Shown: positions 54,948 to 63,658 of the stretch, one piece after another
Numbering within the stretch: position 1 is the first letter of the stretch
Layout: each line of letters starts with the position of its first letter
Assembly: GCF_002835805.1 (NCBI RefSeq)
Contig: NZ_PISE01000010.1
Coordinates: 36,933-100,932, forward strand
Direction of reading: 5' to 3'
DNA from: Niallia nealsonii
GTDB taxonomy: Bacteria > Bacillota > Bacilli > Bacillales > Cytobacillaceae
DNA: 64,000 nucleotides
Notes under the pieces: generated by a model
Database searches by the model: none
What the model was told of the DNA's origin: nothing
What the model saw: the letters and a program-made list of their open reading frames with translations, nothing else
Program-made: the position numbers and the translations under genes

Positions 54948-54993
54948 TAGATAAATAAAATGGCAGTATGTATTAGACACATATGCTGCCATT
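54948..54993 (-). terminator. Terminator after the DDAH-family gene
   Basis: AATGGCAG (54959-54966) pairs with CTGCCATT (54986-54993), inner TATG/CATA pairing; on the minus strand it runs into ATTTTATTTA. Confidence 0.7.
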
Positions 54994-55004
54994 AATTTTT
55001 TCTA

Positions 55005-55886
55005 TTAATGAAAAAGTTTATCGATTAATCCTTTACTAGGCTTTTCTCGTAGAATTGGAAGTGTACAGCAGCGAAATGCCCCTCCTGACTTGATAATTTC
55101 TGAGATATCTACTTCGATAACGGTATAGCCTCGTTTTTCTAATGCTTTATTTACGCCTTTATTTATGGGCAGACTAATTATTTTTTTATCCCCAATAGAT
55201 AAAACATTTGTGCCCATTGTTGCTTGTTCTTCTTTGGAAACTTCTATAAAGCTATAACGCTCGGCAAGGTATTTTCCCTTTTTTTTATCAATTTCTCCCT
55301 GATAAATTAATGCTTCTGTTGGCGATAAAATATTAAAAACACAATCTAGGTGCAAAAACGTATCGGTAAATGGAATATCAATTACTTCATAAGTCGGCAT
55401 CAACTCTTGCAAGTCCTTAATTGCATGTTTATTTGTCCGATTGCTCAAGCCTACGTAAATAGTGTTTCTGTCAATTAACACATCACCGCCTTCGATTTTA
55501 TCCCCTTTTAAATTTGTGTATGTGATCTGTACTTCATTCAACCATTTTAAAAAGCTATTTTCTTCTCCTTTCCTTACATCATGTGCCATTTCTGAAACAA
55601 ATACATGCTTGCCTAATGTGAATCCAATATCTCTAGTGAAAACTTGTTCTGGATATATTTCATCAGGAGGGAGAAGAATGACCTCAATATCATTTTTTTT
55701 CAAAGTTTCTACAAAAATGTCGTGCTGCTTTTCTGCAATTTTTGGATTGATATTCTCTTTAAAATACCGCTTTTGAATGGTATTGATTGGCTCCTTGATA
55801 CTCATAAAGGTAGGGGGAGCAAGCACTACTTTTTTTAATGTATCATATTCTGTATCACAACTAATTTTTATATGTTCAGCCGTCAT
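55005..55886 (-). CDS. Dimethylarginine dimethylaminohydrolase-family protein
   Basis: A 293-residue guanidino-group modifying enzyme of the pentein fold. Visible sites: VFTRDIGFTLG, KIEGGDVLID, the catalytic His in FLHLDCVFN and the nucleophile Cys in SGGAFRCCTLPI. It hydrolyses a guanidino or amidino group, giving citrulline-type products, with the substrate (methylarginine, arginine or agmatine-like) not settled. I start it at 55886, where AGGAGGTATATT precedes ATG; the frame continues to 55985 without a ribosome site. It stands alone on the minus strand. Confidence 0.88.
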   Translation of the reverse strand: MTAEHIKISCDTEYDTLKKVVLAPPTFMSIKEPINTIQKRYFKENINPKIAEKQHDIFVETLKKNDIEVILLPPDEIYPEQVFTRDIGFTLGKHVFVSEMAHDVRKGEENSFLKWLNEVQITYTNLKGDKIEGGDVLIDRNTIYVGLSNRTNKHAIKDLQELMPTYEVIDIPFTDTFLHLDCVFNILSPTEALIYQGEIDKKKGKYLAERYSFIEVSKEEQATMGTNVLSIGDKKIISLPINKGVNKALEKRGYTVIEVDISEIIKSGGAFRCCTLPILREKPSKGLIDKLFH

Positions 55887-56151
55887 AATATACCTCCTAA
55901 ATTCAATAAAAAATAGTTTTCCCAAAATGTTGCAGGAAAATAAGGAGGAGGGGAATTCTTTAAAAATAATAAAGTGAAGCTTCAATTAATAGGGGGAAAA
56001 TCCTGTTAATAATTGATGAATTTTGTATAGTATGCATAAATAACAGGCTGCTTTATTATAAATTTCTACACTGACAAACTTAGAAATATAATTTATACTG
56101 AAATGAAATATTTGAAAATTCTAATTTTTTAAAAAAGGAGGTGTCTTTAAG

Positions 56152-56178
56152 ATGTCAGCTTTTAAGAAGGATGTTTGA
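56152..56178 (+). CDS. Putative 8-codon leader peptide upstream of the amidohydrolase
   Basis: ATG to TGA encoding MSAFKKDV, preceded by the near-perfect ribosome site AAAGGAGGTG (spacing 9). It lies in the 404-bp gap before the amidohydrolase gene. It overlaps the start of the next small frame by 8 bp. Its size and strong site suggest a translated leader or a remnant of a frameshifted small gene. Confidence 0.4.
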   Translation: MSAFKKDV

Positions 56179-56257
56179 TTCTATTCTTGCTGGGTTAGAA
56201 GGTGCTTTTTTTCGTCTGGAAAATGGGAAAAGGATTAAATTCTTTACTATAAAATAA
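56171..56257 (+). CDS. Putative 28-codon small ORF, overlapping the leader peptide
   Basis: ATG at 56171 lies within the leader (+1 frame) and the frame runs 28 codons (MFDSILAGLEGAFF...) to TAA. It has no ribosome site of its own, so it could be reached by coupling to the upstream 8-codon frame. Read with one base change the two would form one 35-codon peptide. It ends 33 bp before the amidohydrolase start. Confidence 0.3.
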   Translation: MFDSILAGLEGAFFRLENGKRIKFFTIK

Positions 56258-56290
56258 TTTAAGCTGTTCAAAAAAGAGCTGGGGTGACGC

Positions 56291-57715
56291 ATGGCTAGTT
56301 TATTAATAAAAAATGCTAGAAATATTATTACGATGGATAAGGAGAAAAATCAGTATCCTGGGGGCAGTATTTATATAGAAGGTCAAGAAATTATCGCTAT
56401 TGGAAAAGATATTCCATATGAAGCTGCAGATACAGTAATAGATGCTCATGGGAAAATCGTTTATCCTGGGCTAATTAATACGCACCATCATTTATATCAA
56501 ACATTTACTAGAAATATTCCATGGGCACAAGACTGTGAACTGTTTGATTGGTTACTTGCTTTATATGATATTTGGCGTTATTTAAGACCCGAAGATGTTT
56601 ATTTAAGTGCAATGGTCGGATTAGGAGAATTATTAAAAAGTGGCTGCACTACTGCTGCAGATCATTTTTATGTTTTTCCAAATGGTGTTAGCGGAGAATT
56701 AATAGATGAAGAAATTCGCGCAGCTTCAGATTTAGGAATTCGTTTTTTTCCAACTCGGGGATCCATGAGTCTAGGAAGATCTCAAGGTGGATTGCCGCCC
56801 GACGAAGTAGTTCAAACAGAAGATACCATTTTAAAAGATACGATGCGTGTAATTGAGAAATATCATGATGACAGTAAATTTTCTATGGTTAGAGTGGGAG
56901 TTGCCCCATGCTCTCCATTCTCTGTTAGCAAAGATTTGTTAACACAGTCTGCTGTTCTTGCTCGCAGCTATGGTGTCAGAATGCATACACATTTAGCAGA
57001 AACGCATGATGAAGATCAGTTTTGCAAAGAAAGATTGGGTCTTCGTCCATTAGAATTAATGGAAGAGACTGGATGGGTCGGCAATGATGTATGGTATGCA
57101 CATGGGATCTATTTTAATAAAGAGGAGATTATTAAAATAGGCTCTTGCGGCTGCGGGGTTGCTCATTGTCCAAGCAGCAATATGAAATTGGCTTCTGGGA
57201 CATTTCCAATTATGGACATGCTAAAAGCAGGAGTTAAGGTGGGGCTTGGTGTAGATGGATCCGCTTCTAACGATGCCTCTAGCATGCTGTTGGAATTAAA
57301 GGTAATGAATTTATTACATAAATTGCAGCATGGCTCTACTGCATTAAGTGCAGAAGATTGTCTGCATATTGCAACAAGAGGATCCTCAAAAGTTTTAGGA
57401 TGGGAAGATGGAATTGGATCTTTAGAAGTAGGCAAAGCTGCTGATTTATTTATGGTAGATTCTACTCGATTAGAATTTGCTGGCGCTTTGTATAATGATA
57501 CTACTTTGCCGATTCTTACAGGAACATCTCAAGTAGATACTACTATTGTTGGAGGGAAAGTGGTTGTAAAAGATGGGCATTTAGTCGGTATAAATGAACG
57601 GGAGCTTGCAGCCAAAGCGCAGAAGGCATCTTTGCGGATGGTGGAAACAGCTTCTAAATATCGAAAAGTCAATTATCGAAAGTTAAGGGAAAGACAGCAA
57701 GTTATCCCTTATTAA
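56291..57715 (+). CDS. 8-oxoguanine deaminase-like amidohydrolase
   Basis: A 474-residue metal-dependent amidohydrolase of the AtzA/TrzA/8-oxoguanine deaminase branch. The metal site has His-65 and His-67 in NTHHHLYQT, HTHLAETHDED, a later His in VAHCPSSN and Asp in GLGVDGSASND. FTRNIPWAQDCELFDWLLALYD and CTTAADHFYVFPNG fit the 8-oxoguanine deaminase group best. It removes an amino group from a ring compound in the cytoplasm. Start: GGGGTGACGC before ATG. A purine link to the BMP importer at 35535-40421 is a weak inference, as the loci are 16 kb apart. Confidence 0.85.
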   Translation: MASLLIKNARNIITMDKEKNQYPGGSIYIEGQEIIAIGKDIPYEAADTVIDAHGKIVYPGLINTHHHLYQTFTRNIPWAQDCELFDWLLALYDIWRYLRPEDVYLSAMVGLGELLKSGCTTAADHFYVFPNGVSGELIDEEIRAASDLGIRFFPTRGSMSLGRSQGGLPPDEVVQTEDTILKDTMRVIEKYHDDSKFSMVRVGVAPCSPFSVSKDLLTQSAVLARSYGVRMHTHLAETHDEDQFCKERLGLRPLELMEETGWVGNDVWYAHGIYFNKEEIIKIGSCGCGVAHCPSSNMKLASGTFPIMDMLKAGVKVGLGVDGSASNDASSMLLELKVMNLLHKLQHGSTALSAEDCLHIATRGSSKVLGWEDGIGSLEVGKAADLFMVDSTRLEFAGALYNDTTLPILTGTSQVDTTIVGGKVVVKDGHLVGINERELAAKAQKASLRMVETASKYRKVNYRKLRERQQVIPY

Positions 57716-57717
57716 TT

Positions 57718-57757
57718 AAAAGATCCTTAAAGCGCAAGAAGCTTTAGGGATTTTTTA
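57718..57757 (+). terminator. Terminator after the amidohydrolase gene
   Basis: GATCCTTAAAGC pairs with GCTTTAGGGATT, followed by TTTTT. Confidence 0.7.
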
Positions 57758-57942
57758 ATTTTGAGCTGCTATTAAATTAATAAACAGAATATTATGTTTG
57801 TTATTCAGCTTAAAAATTTTATTGAAAGTTAGTTAATAACAGATTGTACGCTCCGATAGTATCTATAGATGAGATATGATGGATTCTTATAATAGATGTA
57901 GCATATCTACAAAATAACATCTCAAGATTAGGAGGAATAAAT

Positions 57943-59649
57943 TTGTTCCAGAAAATTAAATGGACAAATATAAAAATCGGTGGAAAATATATGGCTATCT
58001 TTTCATTTATGGCCATCACTTTTTTGATTGCAATTATTATTACAGATATATCGATAAAAAATGCTATTAGAAATATGAAGGATACGATGGTGAAAAATGA
58101 TGTTTCCGTTTATGCTGGGAATTTAGTTACTTTATATCATGAAAAATATTCGCTGATCCCAGAATATATGCTCATATCAGATGATGCTAAGCTGAATGAA
58201 TATCTGGATTATAGTGAGGAATTTGTAGAAAATGCCAAGAAAATAAAAAAACATTTAAATAAAGAGCAATTGCAGCTGTTTAATAAGATGATTGAAAATA
58301 ATCATAAATTGGATGAATATTTTTTTAGCACTATTGTTCCGAAAGTACAGCAAATTAATACAGAGGAATTTCAAAAACTGCAGCAGTCTGCAAGTGAAAT
58401 GAAAATAGAAACATCCAAATTAGGATACCAGCTAAAAAACAGTTCAACAGAAATGAGCAAAGAGGCATTAAATGCTGCTAAGGAAAAGCTTGAAGTACTT
58501 AATTTGATTCTATTGATTTCTTCTATTGGCTCTATTGTCATTTCATTTATTCTCTTATATTTAGTAAGCAGAAAAATAAGCGGGAATTTAAAGGTCATTG
58601 TAGACAAAAGCAAAGAAATTGCAAGTGGCCGCTTAAATACAAAAGAATTAGTTTATAGAGGAAAGGATGAAATAGGCCAGCTATCCCAATCAATAAATGA
58701 AATGGGGCAAAGTTTGCGTGAAATGATATCAGAAATTTCCAAGCTCTCTAATGATGTAGATAAACAAAGTGCTACACTATCTGAATCATCAGAAGAAGTG
58801 AAGCTTGGAAGTGAGCAAGTTTCCATAACGATTGAAGAAATGGCTGAAGGCGCCAGCTCTCAGGCAGATAATGCAGCAGCTATTTCCCAAAATACGAAAG
58901 ACTTTAATGAAGAAATTATAAACGCAAGTAATCAAAGTGAAAAACTAGTTCAATTTTCCGACCAAGTATTAGCTGTTTCTATTAATGGAGACAAGCAAAT
59001 GAAGGAATCCTTGCATCAAATGAAATTGATCAATGATGTTGTACGTGGATCAGTGGACCAAGTAAAGAATCTGGAAAGCAAAACCCAATCTATTACCGAA
59101 ATTGTTCACGTAATTAAGTCTATCGCAGAACAGACAAATCTACTCGCACTTAATGCTTCTATAGAAGCTGCAAGGGCAGGTGAAGCGGGCAAGGGTTTTG
59201 CTGTTGTAGCGACAGAGGTTAGAAAATTGGCAGAAGAAGTTACTCAGTCAGTAGAAGGTATTACCAAGCTTGTGTTTAGTATAAAAGAAGGGACTTCAAA
59301 GATTGCCGAAAACCTTCATGATGGATACGAACAGGTAAATAAAGGATCCAAAAAGATTGAAAAAACTGGACAGAATTTTGCTGAAATAAAAGAAAAAGTA
59401 GCTGAAATGTCAACTGGAGTGAAACGTATCTCTACTGTTTTCTATAAATTTCAGCAATCTAGTCAAAATATTAATGAAAATATTGAACATATCGCTGCTA
59501 TATCAGAAGAGTCAGCTGCAGGATCCGAAGAAATTTCAGCTGCAATGATAGAACAAAATCAATCGATTGAAAATATATCAGATAGTGCAAAAATGCTCAC
59601 AAGCATGGTAGAGCGAATGAATAATCTAATGAAAAAATTCCAGATTTAA
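57943..59649 (+). CDS. Methyl-accepting chemotaxis protein
   Basis: A 568-residue chemoreceptor. A first helix lies at about residues 17-37, a 4-helix-bundle-like extracellular domain follows, a second helix at about 183-207 ([23 protein letters not shown]), HAMP at 208-260 and the signalling domain to the end. The hairpin tip has [30 protein letters not shown]. Start is TTG after AGGAGGAATAAA. It lies 25 bp before a XylF-like binding lipoprotein gene, an arrangement that suggests the lipoprotein is its ligand carrier. Confidence 0.93.
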   Translation: MFQKIKWTNIKIGGKYMAIFSFMAITFLIAIIITDISIKNAIRNMKDTMVKNDVSVYAGNLVTLYHEKYSLIPEYMLISDDAKLNEYLDYSEEFVENAKKIKKHLNKEQLQLFNKMIENNHKLDEYFFSTIVPKVQQINTEEFQKLQQSASEMKIETSKLGYQLKNSSTEMSKEALNAAKEKLEVLNLILLISSIGSIVISFILLYLVSRKISGNLKVIVDKSKEIASGRLNTKELVYRGKDEIGQLSQSINEMGQSLREMISEISKLSNDVDKQSATLSESSEEVKLGSEQVSITIEEMAEGASSQADNAAAISQNTKDFNEEIINASNQSEKLVQFSDQVLAVSINGDKQMKESLHQMKLINDVVRGSVDQVKNLESKTQSITEIVHVIKSIAEQTNLLALNASIEAARAGEAGKGFAVVATEVRKLAEEVTQSVEGITKLVFSIKEGTSKIAENLHDGYEQVNKGSKKIEKTGQNFAEIKEKVAEMSTGVKRISTVFYKFQQSSQNINENIEHIAAISEESAAGSEEISAAMIEQNQSIENISDSAKMLTSMVERMNNLMKKFQI

Positions 59650-59674
59650 CTTAAAAAGGAAGGGAGGGAAATAG

Positions 59675-60736
59675 ATGAAAATAAGAAATGAAAATCCAAT
59701 AAATATAGTATGGATTGCGATAATATCTTTATTACTTACAGGGTGCTCTTCTTTACCATCAAATAATTCCACGAAAAAAGAGGAAGAGATTAAGCTGATC
59801 TCTGATGAGAAAAAGCCTTATATTGGGTTTATCTTAGATACTCTAAAGGACGAAAGATGGTATAAAGACAAAGGACTATTTGAAGAGGAAGTTAAAAATT
59901 TAGGCGGACAAGTGAAAACTTTAGCTGCTAACGGGCTAGATGATGTACAGGTTAAACAAGCAGAATTGTTAATTCAAGAAGGTGTGGATGTTTTAGTTGT
60001 AGTTCCACATAATGCAGATATTGCGAGTGAAATTATTGATATAGCACATCAAAATAAGGTGAAGGTTATATCTTATGATCGTTTAATAAAAAATTCGAAG
60101 GTAGATTACTATATTTCTTTTGATAATGTGAAGGTTGGCGAATTGCAGGTATCTGAATTAATCAAAAAAAAATCCAAAGGAAACTTTGCCTATATTGGCG
60201 GAGCAGAGTCGGATAATAATGCCGTATTATTTCGTCAAGGAGCTATGAAAGTTTTACAGCCATTAATTGATAAAGGTGACATAAAGCTTGTTTACGATCA
60301 TTTTACAGAGGACTGGAATCCAAACATCGCAAAAGAAAATATGAAAACTGCTTTAAATAAAAATAATAGAATTGATGCAGTAATAGCTGCCAATGATGGT
60401 GTTGCTGGAGGAGTGATTGAGTCTTTAACTTCGGCTGGATCAGCGAAAAAGGTACCTGTTTCTGGACAAGATGCAGAATTGGAAGCAATACGCCGAATTG
60501 TTAAAGGAACACAGACCATGAGTGTATATAAACCAATTAATCTGCTTGCAACTAAATCAGCAGAAATGGCCATGAAAATAGCAAAAGGAGAAAAGATTGA
60601 AACCGACCAAAAGATTAATAATGGAGAGATAGATGTTCCATCTATTTTGCTGGAGCCAATAAGTGTTACAAAAGAAAATGTTAGAGAAACTGTAATAAAA
60701 GATGGGTATTTGACAGAAAAAGAAGTGTTTGAATGA
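59675..60736 (+). CDS. XylF-like sugar-binding lipoprotein
   Basis: A 353-residue periplasmic-binding-protein type 1 with lipobox LTGC (Cys-24). The domain pattern PYIGFILDTLKDERWYKDK, GVDVLVVVPHNADIASEI, ISYDRLIKNSKVDYYISFDN, VIAANDGVAGGVIESL resembles D-xylose-binding proteins. It should sit outside the membrane, anchored by lipid. No permease or ATPase gene is present; instead it shares an operon with a chemoreceptor. AAGGGAGGGAAATAG precedes ATG. A terminator follows. Confidence 0.9.
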   Translation: MKIRNENPINIVWIAIISLLLTGCSSLPSNNSTKKEEEIKLISDEKKPYIGFILDTLKDERWYKDKGLFEEEVKNLGGQVKTLAANGLDDVQVKQAELLIQEGVDVLVVVPHNADIASEIIDIAHQNKVKVISYDRLIKNSKVDYYISFDNVKVGELQVSELIKKKSKGNFAYIGGAESDNNAVLFRQGAMKVLQPLIDKGDIKLVYDHFTEDWNPNIAKENMKTALNKNNRIDAVIAANDGVAGGVIESLTSAGSAKKVPVSGQDAELEAIRRIVKGTQTMSVYKPINLLATKSAEMAMKIAKGEKIETDQKINNGEIDVPSILLEPISVTKENVRETVIKDGYLTEKEVFE

Positions 60737-60843
60737 TTTTCTAGGATAGGAACTATATATTGGAAACTGCAAGATATGCGAAAATACAACTTGCGGATTA
60801 TTGCAATTTATACAGCTTATTTCATCATCAATTTATTTAAGCG

Positions 60844-60874
60844 AAAAGCCGGATATGATATACTCCGGCTTTTT
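60844..60874 (+). terminator. Terminator of the chemoreceptor/binding protein unit
   Basis: AAAAGCCGGA (60844-60853) pairs perfectly with TCCGGCTTTT (60864-60873) and ends in TTTTT. Confidence 0.85.
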
Positions 60875-61070
60875 ATTCATGGTTAAATAGAAGTTTCACG
60901 TTATATTAGTCTTTTACAGATAAGTTACTAACTACCAATATTCTCTAATTTTTAGGAAGGTATACTGTCAGTTAGTACAGGATAAATATAGAAAAAATTG
61001 TTAAAAGTTATGTTCATACTAAAGAAATTTTATTATGATAGTTTAATAAACTAATTTTTAGGAGGTTCTA

Positions 61071-62425
61071 ATGAAAAAACTTTTTAGTATTTTATATCTT
61101 TTGTGCTTCTAGCTGCAATTTTTACTAGTTCAGCATCAGCAGCCACAAAGCACATTAATGAGAAGTCTATTAAATCTTATATCCAAAAACATAAAGGAAT
61201 TGTGGGTGTTTATTATGAAAATACAACAAATAATGATTCATTTCAGTATCAGGCAACTAAGGTAACTAGGGCTGCGAGCACGATTAAACTGCCTCTTGTT
61301 ACTTATGTGATGGAACAAGCTTCCAAGGGAAAAGTAGACTTAAATAAAAAGCTTACTTATCATAGCTATGAATACAATGAAGGAAGCGGTATTATTCAAT
61401 ATGATAAAGTTGGCACAAAATACACAATCAGAACGCTTGTTAAGTATGCTGTTGTATATAGCGATAATATAGCATTTGTTATGCTTCGCAACTATGTTGG
61501 CAAATCAAATTTTATTGCATACTGCAAGTCCCTTGGCGGCAAACACTTATACGAAAATGGTGTTAATGTAACTACCGCAAAAGATATGGAAGCTTATATG
61601 AAGTACTTTCAAAAATTCTCTCAATCTCATAATTTAGGCAAAGAATTAGAAGGATACTTAACAAAAACGATTTACAATGACTATATTCCAAAAGGAATTC
61701 CCAAAAATGTGACGATTGCACATAAGGTTGGAATGATTCCAGAGAGCAATATTTATAATGATGTAGCAATTGTAAAAGACAAACATCCATACATATTGGT
61801 TATTCTAACAAAGGATAAAAAAGGGCCAACTATTATCAGCGGTTTGTCAGAAATTATTCATCAAGAGCATATAAAAGCAAATAAAGAAATAAAGACCAGC
61901 GCATTAAAATAAAATCAGATAGCAGTTACGAATAATAAAGGGAAAAAGGATATAATTATTATTAAAGGAATAAAAAAGAACGATAAAATTAGCATTTATA
62001 ATGCAAGTAAAAAGGGCAAACGGTTAGCAGTCCAAACGGCTAAAAATACAACTATCACTCTATCGGTCAATCAATTAGGCGCAAAATCAGGGAAAATATA
62101 TATAACGAATAAAAGACAAGGGATGACAGAGAGCAGTCGAGTAGGCATTTCGTATAAAGGGGAACAAACAAATCCATTAAAACAAACTCAAGTAAAGGCA
62201 GAAACTATTAGCAATCACAAAACTAAAATTACTATAACTGGAATCCAAAAAGGAGATGTAATAAAAGTGTATCCAACAAACGGTGCAAAACAATATTCCA
62301 AACAGTTTAAAGCAGCATCATCAAAAATCAGCTTTGAATTGCCGCAGAAAGATACTCTTTATCTTTCTATTACAAATTCTGGAATGTTAGAGAGTGGAAG
62401 AATAGCGGTTAATATTGGCGAGTAA
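61071..62425 (+). pseudogene. Beta-lactamase-like serine hydrolase with two C-terminal repeats, broken by a frameshift and a stop
   Basis: A strong ribosome site (AGGAGGTTCTA) precedes ATG at 61071, but that frame ends after 13 codons at 61110-61112. One extra base near 61102 would restore a normal signal peptide ending ASA and read into the frame from 61103. That frame has the class-A-type active site: SxxK (Ser-59/Lys-62, numbered from GTG 61103), SDN (120-122) and KVG in place of KTG. It stops at TAA 61910-61912, yet the same frame continues open to 62425 with two related repeats of about 65 residues (around IIIIKGIKKNDKISIYNA and TKITITGIQKGDVIKVYPTN). The full product would be about 450 residues. 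Confidence 0.75.
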
Positions 62426-62566
62426 AGAAGCATAATGAAAAGGGCAGATGTTTAATCAGCATCTGCTTTTTTGTTTGAAAGCATTTAAAAAATAATAATA
62501 TATATTTGTTTAGGAACAATAAACCAATAAGCTATTAAAAGCAATAAAAGCGAGGTTGTCTTTTCT

Positions 62567-63316
62567 ATGAAAAAAATTGTCGTAGCATTTGTTTGTCTAG
62601 TTATCTTTATTCTTCCATCACAAGTATTGGCACAACGTAAAATTCCTATTTTAGTTTATCATTCCATCGATGAGTTTCATGGACATGGTTCTAAAGAATT
62701 GTATGTAACACCTGATAATTTTAAAAAACAAATGCTTTATTTGCGTGACCACAACTTTACCTTATTAACTTTTGATCGGTGGCAGGATAGACATAAAGTA
62801 AACAACCCAATTTTTATTACGTTTGATGATGGATACAAAAATAATTTGAATGCCTTTGCCATCTTCCAACAATTAAAAAATGAGCAATTTACACCAACTG
62901 GCACGATGTTTGTGATTTCAGATTTTATTGGCCGATCAAACCGATTATCGAAAGAAGATTTGAAAAAAATGGCTGATTCAAAAATCATTTCCATTCAGTC
63001 TCATACTGCTACACATCCTGATTTAACGAAAATTAAACAGATAGAATATGAATTAAAAGAATCCAAAGAAAAAATCGAAAAAATTACGGGTAAACCTGTT
63101 ATAGCACTTTCTTATCCATATGGAACTGCGGATGATAATATTATAAATGAAACGAAAAAGTACTATTTATTCGGATTGACGACAACACCTGAGTCTTTTT
63201 ATGAAAAGGGCATAAAAGATGAACTTTATCTTTTGCCACGACTTTATGTGAAGTATTCGACCACTCTTAATGAATTTGCGAAAATAGTGGGAAATGAAGC
63301 AACAAAGACGAGGTGA
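62567..63316 (+). CDS. Polysaccharide deacetylase family protein
   Basis: A 249-residue NodB-homology protein with signal peptide ending VLAQ (about residue 23). The metal and catalytic residues are Asp-87/Asp-88 in ITFDDGY and His-146/His-150 in QSHTATHPDL; the SYPYGTADDN stretch follows. It removes N-acetyl groups from cell-wall or extracellular glycan. ATG follows GCGAGGTTGTCTTTTCT. The terminator overlaps the last codons. Confidence 0.92.
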   Translation: MKKIVVAFVCLVIFILPSQVLAQRKIPILVYHSIDEFHGHGSKELYVTPDNFKKQMLYLRDHNFTLLTFDRWQDRHKVNNPIFITFDDGYKNNLNAFAIFQQLKNEQFTPTGTMFVISDFIGRSNRLSKEDLKKMADSKIISIQSHTATHPDLTKIKQIEYELKESKEKIEKITGKPVIALSYPYGTADDNIINETKKYYLFGLTTTPESFYEKGIKDELYLLPRLYVKYSTTLNEFAKIVGNEATKTR

Positions 63317-63335
63317 GCATTCGCCTCGTCTTTTA
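63304..63335. terminator. Terminator overlapping the deacetylase stop codon
   Basis: AAAGACGAGG (63304-63313) pairs with CCTCGTCTTT (63324-63333) and runs into TTTTATTAT. It can also serve the minus-strand gene that ends at 63347. Confidence 0.8.
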
Positions 63336-63346
63336 TTATATTACGA

Positions 63347-63658
63347 TTAAGAAGGAAACATCTGGTGCCACTGCTGCCAAGTGCCATGAGGATGTTGTTG
63401 GTGCCATTGCTGCCAAGGAATATATGGGTGCTGCTGTTGCCAATTATCATGGTGATGAGGATGCTGTTGATGCTGCCAATTATCATGATGATGAGGGTGC
63501 TGTTGATGCTGCCAATTATCATGGTGATGAGGATGCTGCCACTGTTGCCAATTATCATGAGGATAGTGCTGATGCCATTGCTGCCAAGTGCCATGAGGAT
63601 GCTGCTGATGCCATTGATTCCATGGTATATACGGTAAATTTCCTTGACCTTGATGCAT
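63347..63658 (-). CDS. Trp/His/Gln-rich 12-residue-repeat protein of unknown function
   Basis: A 103-residue low-complexity protein made almost wholly of His, Gln, Trp and Pro. After the N-terminal HQGQGNLPYIPW it is built from seven blocks, six of 12 residues and one of 9, each ending in Trp (NQWHQQHPHGTW, QHQQHPHHHDNW and variants). I start it at 63658, where AGGTGG lies 6 bp before ATG; a GTG at 63667 is inside that site. No signal peptide or membrane helix. I do not recognise the family; a spore-coat or metal-binding role would suit such composition but is unproven. The 36-bp DNA repeats beneath it make rival frames on the plus strand look open too. Confidence 0.55.
   Translation of the reverse strand: MHQGQGNLPYIPWNQWHQQHPHGTWQQWHQHYPHDNWQQWQHPHHHDNWQHQQHPHHHDNWQHQQHPHHHDNWQQQHPYIPWQQWHQQHPHGTWQQWHQMFPS
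63380..63621. repeat. 36-bp tandem repeats inside the W/H/Q-rich gene
   Basis: Four adjacent 36-bp units begin AATTATCATG at 63442, 63478, 63514 and 63550; related 36-bp units begin AAGTGCCATGAGGATG at 63380 and 63586. The period equals 12 codons, so the reading frame is kept. Confidence 0.9.

Noticed and set aside
61103..61105. GTG at 61103 as true start of the beta-lactamase-like gene
   Set aside because: No ribosome site precedes it and it would give a truncated signal peptide, while a perfect site precedes ATG 61071 in the shifted frame.
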